DNA from: Conoideocrella luteorostrata
Lineage: Eukaryota; Ascomycota; Sordariomycetes; Hypocreales; Clavicipitaceae
Length of the DNA stretch: 18,609 bases
Direction of reading: 5' to 3'
Assembly (NCBI GenBank): GCA_032433595.1
Contig: JASWJB010000537.1
Coordinates: forward strand, 1-18,609
Numbering within the stretch: position 1 is the first letter of the stretch; every line of letters begins with the position of its first letter. A model generated the notes under the pieces. The model ran no database searches. It was not told the DNA's origin and saw only the letters and a list, made by a program, of their open reading frames with translations. Below, one piece after another: positions 8,269-17,347 of this stretch. Position numbers and translations under genes: made by a program.

Positions 8269-11200
8269 GGAAGATGGTAAAGCAAAATCAACTTTTAGCC
8301 TCTCACAACAATTGGTTGACATAATTAAATAACATACCACTGTCACGGGAGCCCCGTCAGAACTGCCGCAGAAAAAAAATCCACCAGCGTGGCCCACAAC
8401 TGTACGATTGGAATCATGAAGGAATCGTCAGAATGTTCAGATTCGCAGCTAGAATTCAACTCTAAGAAGAGGTCTATTTCTTCGTCAATCAGCCAATCGA
8501 CCATAGCTCCTGTCAAGATATTAGTGCCGAAAACGTACGATGCTGCCGGAAGCGTACGATAACGCCAGAAACAGTAGAATAGAATGCATCCGGAAGAAGC
8601 ATCTTAACAAGATGAATAGCTGTCACATTTCCCTTCAATTATCTAGAATACAAGGACAATTCCACTGCCCAGATCAACCATAGCCGCTCACTTCGTAACA
8701 GCTCCTCTTCGTGACAAATTTTATTAAGTAATGTGGTCACTACCTAAGGAGCAAAAAAAAAAAAAAAACAAGAAAGAAAATATTTATATAGTACCGGGAT
8801 CTTGCGATAACTTCCAAACACTTGTAATTGCATTACACTATGGCGTGACTCATAGCCAAAGGTTATGCACAAAGTTAAACAATTCAGTATAAGCTGTTAT
8901 AAAATTCAGCAAAAGGCGAGCTCTACACTAATAGCGTGAATAATGCATTTCATATAGCCTCTGACATAAGCAAGAAGCAAAGATTTCTCCTCAAAATGTC
9001 CATAAAACTTGGGATAATTCGGCCTTGCCAAGTGAATTCATTCGACACTCTCGCAAGGCAAACAAAACCGAGAACCACTTGATAGCTTTATTGCAAATTG
9101 CCTTCAAATCCCCATCAAACCAGCACCCAAAGCCACAACGCCCAACTCATTACAGTTCTGACGACAACACAATCTCTCTCTCTCAGCCTCAGTCGCTCCT
9201 GCATGTGATCCCGAGTCCGCTACTTGTATTTGTATTCTACCGTCTCAATTATCGTTAGAAGTCATGGGGTAATATATACTGCGATATTTTGTCTCGGTTG
9301 ATGGGTGCCTTTCGCTTCATATTCGGTCGAGGAGGTTGGCTTTAGCTACTGGTCAGCAATCCCCTCCCCTTCTACGCAAAGATAGACGTGGTATTGTGAA
9401 AATCAAGAATCTAGAGACCGCGATGAAGCAACATGGAACTCGGCTGACGATTTATGCGGTCCCTAAGACTGTTCCTTAACTTCTTCACTGGGGGGAGGTG
9501 GACTATTACATACAAGAAAAAGACAAAAGAAAAACGAAAGAAAAACAAAAAGAGTGTAATGTCCTCCCTCGACCCCCTCAGACTATGCTTAGTAGTAATA
9601 AATGCTATCTCACTGGGAACGCGCACCCTCTTAGAACATCAATAAATCGAAGTTATTGTCCAAGATCCGGTAAGTAGAAAGGAAACACATAGAAGGCCGA
9701 GCTGCAGATTAGAAAAGCCAGAAGGAAAACGGATAGGTAGTTTGTCAGGAAGACAAGAACACACCAAACAACCTATAGAACTGGTTGTACTATTCGGTAT
9801 CAGTTGATCAAATAGTTTGTGTACTCAGGTTACCTTTATCTTGTGGTATAAGCCGCTCGTGTGTGTGTGGATAGGTACGTAGGGTAAGGTTTGGGTTTAG
9901 TATCGTAAGGCTTTGGGTTGCTTCTCAATCGAACTTGTAGTCTTGTGCTACTGTATTTGATCAAATGGTTCAAGCACTTAAGCGGTTAGTATTAGTAATC
10001 ACAGGCTTTTAAAGGCCAGGTCAAAATCACAAAGTGTCAACTTGCTTCACAAAGAAGGCATGCTTTTTCATATTCAGGAGGGATGCTGCGATAACTATAA
10101 ATACACCACACAAGGCTGACTAAAATCATCCTTGTGAAAGAAAACTTTTCCCCGCGCAACTACCCTACGGGTGTTCAATTTCCCGCACAAAGTAGGAGCA
10201 CTGCACTAACGCTGAGGAGTTTCAAACACTCCACAGAAGAGACAAACCGCGATTTATATGGAACGTGTAATAAGGTTGATGGAAGTTGAAGCAATGACTG
10301 CAGAAAATACCATGGCGTCGAGTATATATAAAAGAATGGAAAGACAAAAGAAGATGATGAGAAGGGGAAAGGAAATGAACGCAGAACAGACCTTAATGCT
10401 GAGAATGTAATAGAGATGAGAAAAACAAAAGAAGAAAAGCTGAAGGGAGATGGAATATATCTGGTCAGCATAGGAGGAGAGAGTTAAATGGTTAAAGAAA
10501 CTTTACGGAAGGTGAAATTGTTATCCGTGGAAGGCAGAAGGTCCAGGCAATATTGCGGGAAGGGCAAGGTTAATATTCTAGAACGTCGTAGTTGTGAAGG
10601 AGCTATTATCATAATATATTGCTAAACTTATTAATCTTTTTCCCTTAAGCAAGCTCAATAATATATAAATTAAGACAACAGGACAATTAAAAAGAACAAC
10701 AGAGTTTTTTATGCCTATGGTATTAAAGCTTTAGATAACCTAGCATTTCCTTGAAAAAGAAGAAGCAAGAAGCAAGGCAAGGAGCAAGGCAAGAAGCAGG
10801 AAGCAAGAAGTAGGAAGTAAGAAGTAAGAAGTAAGAAGTAAGAAGTAAGAAGTAAGAAGCAAGAAGCAGGAAGTAAGAAGTAAGAAGTAAGAAGCAAGAA
10901 GAAAGAAGAAAGAAGCAAGAAGCAAGAAGCAAGAAGCAAGAAGCAGGAAGCAGGAAGCATGAAGCAAGAAGTAAGAAGTAAGAAGCATGAGGAAAGAGTA
11001 ACGTATTGCGACGGCCCGTTAATGCAAATTTCACAGGAAAATATTGACCTCAATATACCTGTTGGCATCATTTAAACCATCCATGTAGTAGGAGGTTTTT
11101 GTTCGGCACAGTATCTGAGCTGCCTTTGCCAAGTTCTCATCACAGGTCGTAAGTGAAAAGAACATCTATTACATACAAAGCATATTCCCCAGTGGACGCC

Positions 11201-11985
11201 TATGGAAAGAGAAAAGGAAAGAAATGGGCAAGACTTGGAAGGTCACAGTACTTATATTAGAAGGGGACACACTTTACTTGACATTGATGCCTGTAGTGCA
11301 CCAACAGAGTATAATTGAGTGTAGTGCAGCCACGACGCGGTAGTCAAAAAGTTTGATTGGTAACCTCTCTATCAGCTGGCCAACATACCTGTATGCGGTG
11401 GGCAAGTGTGACCAAAGCTCGTCTTGTTAGGAAACCTACAACTCTTTTTGCATGAACCATATGTATATGCACACAATGGGATGCCGTCGCAAATCGGTTC
11501 GAGATTGTAGTCCGCTATATGCTGGATCGCGAACATCCCCGTCTCCCCCTTAGATAGGGCGACTCGACCTTTTATGTCCTCGGCGAACTTGGCGGCTATA
11601 GTGTTTTCCTTGCATGTATTTTGGCAATAAGAAAAAAGGCGCCTAAATAACCGCCAAATCCTGCGCTGGATCCTTGCTCATGCTGCACCATGATCCTTCT
11701 TACACAGTGCAGTGTTGACCGCATGGCGCACTCCAGAAGCCCATATTCTGCAGCGTACTGGAGAGCAGAGGGAATGAATACAAGTGCGCCTTGGCAAAAG
11801 GCAACCCTGCATCCGTAAAGTAAATGCCTTGTGCATGGTGTCTTTATTTCTGTTGCAGTGTCTCGCCATAACGTCTCACGAAAAGATCTTTTGCAATATC
11901 GTCATCCTGGACACGGACATGTTGAACTGCCACCATTCTGCTCTTCTTCCTTCTTTTGCTATTCAACCTTTCGTAGTCCATCACC
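8269..11985. other. AT-rich, gene-poor region
   Basis: About 3.7 kb with no supported gene. The sequence has many A and T runs, short microsatellites (for example TG at 9858-9870), a telomere-like patch around 9880-9900 and the heptamer minisatellite at 10757-10996. Minus-strand frames at 10715-11071 are by-products of that minisatellite. The general look is of old, mutated repeat DNA, but no transposase, reverse transcriptase or paired terminal repeat was recognised. The last 100 bp before 11986 are pyrimidine-rich and form the likely promoter or leader of the next gene. Confidence 0.5.
10757..10996. repeat. Purine minisatellite of 7-bp units (GAAGCAA / GAAGTAA)
   Basis: Roughly 33 tandem heptamers follow one another, in blocks of GAAGTAA and GAAGCAA with scattered GAAGCAG and GAAGAAA variants. 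One strand is almost pure purine apart from the C/T at the fifth position. Because 7 is not a multiple of 3 and the unit's complement has no stop codon, all three minus frames stay open and give Leu/Ser/Phe-rich pseudo-proteins; these are not genes. Confidence 0.93.
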
Positions 11986-13362
11986 ATGGACGGGTCTGCG
12001 CCGCCTCCCAATATGCCGTTGCAGACAGACGTCTTGTCAACGGGCATCTCACGACTCGCTGTGAACGCAGTCGTGGCGACGGCGCTGGCCATTGCACGCT
12101 TCGTCATCCGAGGAAAAGATGGCCTCGGCGTCGATGATTACTTTTTGATGGTGTCTCTGGTCTTTTACAGCTACAATGGCCTTTTGCTACATGAGTGCGT
12201 TCCCCCAGCTTCCCTGGATTCTACCTTGAACCACTTACAACTAAAGCGAGTGTTGCATGCGCTAACACCATCCAAGTCGGTTTCCTCAGCGGCTCAGGCT
12301 GGGAAATGGCTGACCTCATCACTCGTCCGGACAAAGTGGAATGGATTCTCAAGGTGGGTCAATCCTCTCAGTCGCATGCTCGCAAGTCTAACTGCTCGTC
12401 GTAGTTCATTTACTTCCCTGAGCTGAGCTACACCATCGTGGCTACGCTTATCAAGATATCCATCCTATACTCATACAAGCGCATCTTTGGCCGGAACAAA
12501 TGGACCAAGATTCACATCTACGTGCTCCTTGGGCTGTCATGGGCCTGGGGCGTTGCCATGTTCTTCACCATCATCTTCCAGTGCACGCCTGTCGAGAAGG
12601 CTTGGAAGCCCCAGCTGGAGGGTCACTGCATTCCAGTTGTCCCTTTTCTCTGGGGTAACTCTATCTCTAACTTTATAATCGATCGGATGATCCTGTTTGT
12701 GCCTGTTGTGCCAGTGCTCAAGCTGCAGCTGCCCAATGGCCAAAAAATCCTCGTCGTTCTTTCCTTCTTGATTGGTTCTGTCGCCTGCATCGCCAGCACT
12801 GTCCGCTCAGCCGCCACGGCAAAGTTTAACGAAACGAACATTGGCATTGCCGACTACAACGCCTCCATCTGGGTCTTTATTGAGATTCCGATCGCCACCA
12901 TCTCCTGCTGTCTGCCGTTCCTCACCCGCATATTCAGCATCAAGGCCATGGAGGTAATCAACAAGATATCCACGCGCGTTAGGCCTTCCAAGGCCTCCAA
13001 AGCCTCCAAGACCTCGCGCGGTACCGAAAAAGAGTCTTTTTCCAATAAGTCGCGACAAAGCAAACTATCTGCGTCGTACAGTAACCACCTGCACAACTTG
13101 AACCCTCGCAACGACAGTGACTCCGTCTTGCAGGGCACAACGCCATTATCAGCAGCCCCAAGATCGCCACAACATTTACATGACCACCACGACCTCTGTG
13201 AGCCACGAGAGTGCAGTCACGCAGTACCCCGGAATGGCAAGCAACGGCTACGCAGCCACCGCCAACACAGCGCCTTCGCCTGTGGCCTTGCGAGACTTCT
13301 CGCGACCGGCGCGCGGTATACACGATTATGGGCAGCAAGAAGATGCGTATCGAACGGTGTAG
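11986..13362 (+). CDS. Fungal rhodopsin-domain (PTH11-like) integral membrane protein, tail frameshifted
   Basis: This belongs to the large family of fungal seven-helix membrane proteins (rhodopsin domain, PTH11/SAT4-like); most have no proven ligand, and PTH11 itself acts in surface sensing. Start ATG 11986 has a strong CACCATGG context. Exon 1 is 11986-12194 (GTGCGT donor), exon 2 probably 12290-12353 (GCTAAC branch, CTCAG acceptor), then a 51-bp intron (12354-12404, in-frame TAG) and exon 3 from 12405. Family features: GLGVDDYF after helix 1, LIKISILYSYKRIF, CTPVEKAW plus GHC, IDRMILFVPVVPVLKLQLP, GSVACIASTVRSAA and CCLPFLTRIF. After SVLQG (about 13134) the frame must shift twice by one missing base to give HNAIISSPKIATTFT and then the tail ending at 13362 (EDAYRTV). 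Unshifted, the frame runs to 13445 with an unlikely tail. Helix 2 near 12155-12194 is also uncertain. It may be a young pseudogene or contain sequencing indels. Confidence 0.8.
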
Positions 13363-13483
13363 GTGTGTGCGGCGATAAGCTGTTGTTCCAGGCTTTTGTT
13401 TATGTTGGTAGATGTTACGGACAAAACCCGAGTGGGCGCACATGATGGTGTTGAGTTATGAGCACAATGAGCAATTTTGGCAG

Positions 13484-14118
13484 TGGAAATTGATAGGAAT
13501 AGAAGGACTTAATTAAATTGATGACTTGTGTAATCTGATGAGAGTGATGAAAAGTAATATATTCCTTCTCTGACAGACCCGTCAGAATGATTCAATTTAT
13601 ACCTCTTCTTGCTGCTTGTGAAGCCTCTAACTTCCTCGTGACGTCGGACTCTTTTGGCTCTGACTCAGCTGACAATCTTACTCTCTAGCTATTTACGAGC
13701 GCTGATCTTCCTGACAATAGCTATTCTCGTCTCAACAGATGGTGGGTTTCGCTGACTCAAGTCTCTACGTGACTAAAGTTAGGATATAAGGGGACGAACT
13801 TTGACCAGAAACTTAGAGAGAACAACAATCTATCTACATATTACTTGACTGGCACATTTGCTCTCATACATGACTCTAAATGACCTTGAACGACAATTAC
13901 GACATTACCATCTAGGCTTGAGCTTCACGGCTCTAACCTTGGACTTCGTGGTCCTAAACTTGACCTCATGGTCTGTTCACAAGGACCTTACAGTCCTAAT
14001 TTTGACCTTCACGGGCTAACATCCTGCAAGCTACAACGTGAGCAGTGGGCTAGACTTGGGTCTCACGACCCTAAGTTCGACAATCCTAATACTGGGTTCA
14101 TCCTCAACTAGAGGTTCC
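13484..14118 (+). mobile_element. Possible decayed LTR (solo-LTR or element remnant)
   Basis: The stretch opens with TGGAA and closes with TTCCA, a 5-bp inverted terminal pair of the TG...CA type. Two bases later comes TGGTAACAGACCCC, which resembles the TGGTA-type primer-binding sites found just inside 5' LTRs of copia-type elements. No second LTR, target-site duplication or gag/pol sequence is seen, and the boundaries are guesses. A non-LTR origin is possible. Confidence 0.3.
13760..14071. repeat. Series of imperfect ~21-bp repeats, each a short hairpin
   Basis: Related units of the form CTTG-stem-TTCACG-stem-CTAA occur in a row. Their dyads are AGTC/GACT (13760-13774), GAGC/GCTC (13920-13933), GGAC/GTCC (13941-13954), GACC/GGTC (13962-13973), GGAC/GTCC (13983-13996) and GGGTC/GACCC (14058-14071), with loops of 4-7 nt. 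One further unit near 14004-14016 has an imperfect stem. The arms differ between units but remain complementary within each. Confidence 0.55.
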
Positions 14119-14158
14119 ATCTGGTAACAGACCCCAGTCCGACGCTTACAAAAATCCA

Positions 14159-14179
14159 GGGGGGAGGGGGAGGGGGGGG
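14159..14179 (+). repeat. G-rich tract (polypurine)
   Basis: G6-A-G5-A-G9 in a row, followed by TTGGAG. It could form a G-quadruplex. In an LTR element a polypurine tract would sit just before the 3' LTR, but the sequence after it does not resemble the candidate LTR. Confidence 0.85.
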
Positions 14180-14362
14180 GTTGGAGTTATATTATCAAGA
14201 ATCACGTATTAACACGCAATAGAACCTGACTCAATTGACCACAATTGTTTTCAATTGGCAATAAATAAATCATTCAAGGGGTTTGATATTTGACTTGATC
14301 CAAAAATTATGCATAACACAACTAACTTTAAAATGCAAATTATGCCACTAGCGCAACGATGC

Positions 14363-15171
14363 TTACAGTTTCTCTGGCTTCCTGGGACCAAATGCGTGCG
14401 CTAGACCCCCAAACACAGCAAGGAACTAAACAAGGTCATTAAAGTTACCACTAGGACGAGGACGACATGTGTGCATGGGTACTTACAGCCTGGTCAACGG
14501 CGCGGGAACCCAGTGGTAGCGCCAGGTATGAGTCGCCATCGTAAAAAGCTCGGAGAGTGTGAAAGACCCCGCCGAATCCGCCTTTGGAAAATACGTCTTT
14601 GAAGAAACTGATGTTGTTAGCTGTGCGCGTGCCCACGCCCATCGCACCATCTCAAAGGTTTTGCACGTACAGAGCCTTGTAGTCGCCCGCGGGGTCAGGC
14701 TGTTCGCGGAAGATAACCTTTTCGCCCTTGAACGACTTGAAGCTATGTACAACACGGCGCTCCACGAGAATAGGAGAGTCGCCGGCCTTGACGACGGATT
14801 TTTCACCACCAAGCGTAACTTCAAGCCGGCCCTCGAGCACAGTAATGTGCTCTTGGTGGTTCTGCGCGTGTTAGCATCAGACACCCCTAGTTCTGCCGCA
14901 CCGTTAGGCTCTCTCACCTTGTGCCAATGAGGGGGCAAGTCAACGACCTCCTTGCCGGTGCTGATGGTGTCCATGGCCCAGCGGTCGATGGAGTCTTCTG
15001 GTTCGGACTCGTTGATTTTGATCTCCATTGTCTGGCCCTGCCCTAGAGGTCAGAGATGGCTAGATCATTGTGGAAGAACAAAGCGCGTGAACATACCTTG
15101 CCAACTTCGAGCGTCTTGAGGAGCTTCCACATGTCCTTTTTGGTCTCAGCTACCATGTCCGTCGACACCAT
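14363..15171 (-). CDS. Small cupin-domain protein (cupin_2 type)
   Basis: Five exons fit without any frame break: 15171-15097, 15037-14918, 14861-14671, 14607-14487 and 14425-14363, giving 189 aa. Introns are 59, 56, 63 and 61 bp, all GT...AG, and two have perfect CTAAC branch sites. The protein has a helical start, then a single beta-barrel cupin domain. Motif 1 is textbook: PPHWHKNHQEHITVLEG, with the H-x-H-x4-E ligands for a metal ion and the closing G. Motif 2 (GDSPILVERRVVHSF) is looser but keeps the distal His. The C-terminus, FLAVFGGLAHAFGPRKP, is typical of fungal proteins of this group. Related cupins include dioxygenases, isomerases and proteins of unknown role in secondary-metabolite clusters, so the reaction is not predictable. 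It is transcribed away from the P450 pseudogene, about 1.1 kb distant. No signal peptide is evident, so it is probably cytosolic. Confidence 0.88.
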
Positions 15172-16251
15172 AGTGACTTTTGTTTCAGAGATGAGTTTAG
15201 AGCAAGTCGTATCGTATCGGTTGAGGTCGAGATTGAGAGGAGAGTAGCTCCACTCATTGTCTCATGGCGGGTGGACTAGCCGATTGTACGGAGTATAAAA
15301 ACGGCAGCTAGGCTGGGCGGGGTTGGTTCGGTTGCATCGGCCATTTTGCACAGTGCAGTGGCAGCCAACATTGACTATGTGAGGCGAATCCTTTTCAGTA
15401 ACACAAATGGCAGTGTCATATCGTACGTTATCCCTTTGAGTGCGAAGGACTGTAGTGGAGCCTGGTGGACCCACCACAGCACAGTACAAGCGCGGTACCT
15501 CTCACAACACGTCTGTGCAATGTAGCGATATGTACTCCGTACACAGGGGGATTGCTGGTACATATACTCCGTATCATAGTGGGATACGCTAGCAAAGTGA
15601 TGTACACTAAACCCGGCCGCGTCTTAATTGGCCAAATGCCCCTGTTGTGATGCTCCACTGCAGTCCTCCGATCCAGCCGGCGACTCCGCAAAACAAGTCA
15701 TATACGGAGAACCGAGCCGTGGCATGCAATGTACTCCGGAAGTAAGGCTGTGATCCAAGTCGGCGCGGCATGTTTAATTTTAGCGTGTTTAGACCCACTA
15801 GGACTTAACAGGATATGGCCGGAGTTTGGTCTTATGGATGATAAAGGCACACACACGTACTGGTTAGGACACTTGCAGTGATGTGTTCTAGTTGGATGAC
15901 AACATTGAACCCATATACAATAGAAACATGCGCCACCAACTGGTTATTTTCTCCGATTGAGCGAATGAGACGCACTCAGGCCCAGCCACACTGGCGTCGC
16001 CGACACAACCAACACCAACCTTGCGTTGGCTCGTTTGGTCTATAGTCGAAGCCCGTCATCATAATACCGTGGACTTGCGTACTGCCAAGTTTAGTTTTAC
16101 CTCCTTGCCTGGCCGGGCCGTGCCCACCTTACATGGTACTTACTGTACTTACTTACATACACAGTCGACAGGGGCGCACTTTGGTACATCTTGACCGCAC
16201 CACCCGCATCGGAAGAGCTCCTGGACCTGCAAAACACGGCGACACGCGGTT
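15172..16251. other. Divergent intergenic region between cupin gene and P450 pseudogene
   Basis: About 1.1 kb of upstream DNA for both neighbours. It carries three TACTCCGTA-type motifs (15287-15295 on the minus strand, 15533-15541, 15565-15573); the first directly abuts TATAAAA (15294-15300). At about 16196-16240 a frame reading ASEELLDLQ resembles the N-terminal part of P450s and may be an out-of-frame extension of the pseudogene. No other gene is seen. Confidence 0.5.
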
Positions 16252-17347
16252 TTGACTCTCCCCAGATACGGGTATCACGGCCAAAAACCACTACTTGGGC
16301 TCATCTACTCATCGCGACCGGATATGCATATTTTGTCCGAGCTTGCCGAGTCGTCAGCTACGGCAGCTAGCCACGGTATGTTTTTACCTCCCGTGACACC
16401 AAGAGGGACGGTGATGCTAACAAAGTACGCGAAGCAATACACACTCGACTGGCGCCACGTCCACCGCCGTCAGTAGAAGATCCTCAGCTCCAAGACGACG
16501 GCAGCATTTGCGCCCTACCAGGCACTAGAGAGCCGGCAGCTGATAGTTGACCTCCTGGAAGAGCTGCAGGCGTATGGTAAGCACGTAGAGCGCTACGGCA
16601 ACAACGTGTCGTGTCAGATGATTTACGGCTTCCTTATGGCCATGGTTACACACCCCGAGGTCCAGAAGCGCGCTCACGAAGAGGTCGACCGTGTCGTTGG
16701 GCCAAATCGGCTCCCCACAAGTGACGACATGGACTCGATGCCCTACGTCCGCGGCTGTATGCGCGAGACAATGCGCTGGATGCCTACCACGGCCCTCCTG
16801 GCCCCCTACGCGCCTGTGCGTGACGACGTCTATGGCGAATATACTATCCCCCAGGGCACCACTGTCATCGTTAACAACTGGGCCCTCAACACGGACCCAG
16901 AACGCTGGCCGAACCCTTCTGTTTTTGATCCTTTGCGCTTCGCCCACGAGACTTCGGTCCGAATACACCATTGCCACGTCGAGCGACCTCAATGGGAAAC
17001 GCCATAATCACATATTTGGTGCCGGTCGCCGTCTCTGCCCTGGCATTCACGTCGCCGAACGCAATTTGTTCCTCACCGTGGCTTGCATCCTATGGGGCTT
17101 CAATATGTCTACCCCTGACCCCTCAAAGATCGATATCGATGACATCCGCGGTGGCCTTGCCGTGGCTCTCGCCCCATTTGACTACTCCATCACCCCTCGA
17201 GACAAGCATCGCTCAGCTTTAGCCAGGTCAGAATGGGCCCGCGCTCAGACGAATCACCTTGACCCTGCAACTCACCAGTGGGACAAGGCAAAGCTGCCGG
17301 GTGGCTTGCCAGCTTGTGCTTACGCCAAATCTGAAGATCCCTTTTAA
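16252..17347 (+). pseudogene. Cytochrome P450 pseudogene (stop codon, internal deletion, frameshift)
   Basis: Intact fungal P450s of this type have about 500 residues, an N-terminal ER anchor and a heme held by a Cys thiolate. Here P450 pieces follow in order: YSSRPDMHILSELA (from about 16309), then an in-frame TAG at 16474-16476, then KILSSKTTAAFAPYQALES, then YGKHVERYGNNVSCQMIYGF. At about 16630 the sequence jumps directly to LMAMVTHPEVQKRAHEEVD, so the F-G region and the I-helix with its AGT/ET oxygen-binding motif, over 100 residues, are absent. Next come the K-helix ETMRW (ExxR), DPERWPNPSVFDPLRF, and after a one-base shift near 16950-16962 the heme loop FGAGRRLCPG (Cys codon 17036-17038). 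The frame ends at the stop 17345-17347. The membrane anchor is not found. The style is that of CYP64/CYP620-like fungal enzymes, but the subfamily cannot be fixed. It cannot encode a working enzyme as it stands. Confidence 0.9.

Larger units (their letters stand above)
13446..14362. other. Repeat-bearing spacer between the membrane-protein gene and the cupin gene
   Basis: No protein-coding gene is supported. It contains the candidate LTR remnant at about 13484-14118, the hairpin series at 13760-14071, a PBS-like site at 14122-14133 and a G-rich tract at 14159-14180. The remaining 180 bp before the cupin stop codon are AT-rich. Confidence 0.5.

Noticed and set aside
9411..9645. Minus-strand frame of 71 aa suggesting a retroelement fragment
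   Set aside because: No reverse transcriptase, RNase H or integrase motif can be found; the Phe-rich part comes from a purine run on the plus strand.
9875..9925. Telomere-like patch (AGGGTAAGG, TTTGGGTTTAG)
   Set aside because: Only degenerate, isolated matches to TTAGGG with no tandem order; not evidence of an internal telomere.
10715..11071. Three overlapping minus-strand frames rich in Leu, Ser and Phe that look like membrane proteins
   Set aside because: All three are translations of the 7-bp tandem repeat, which has no stop codon in any frame of that strand.
11480..11510. GGTTCGAGATT as a possible tRNA T-arm
   Set aside because: The flanking bases do not form the 5-bp T stem, and no anticodon arm or acceptor stem was found at proper distances.
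12195..12250. Alternative first intron of the rhodopsin-like gene ending at the GAG before 12251
   Set aside because: It keeps the frame and would add VACANTIQVGF, but the GAG acceptor is poor and lacks a good branch site; the CTCAG acceptor at 12289 with GCTAAC is favoured, though not proven.
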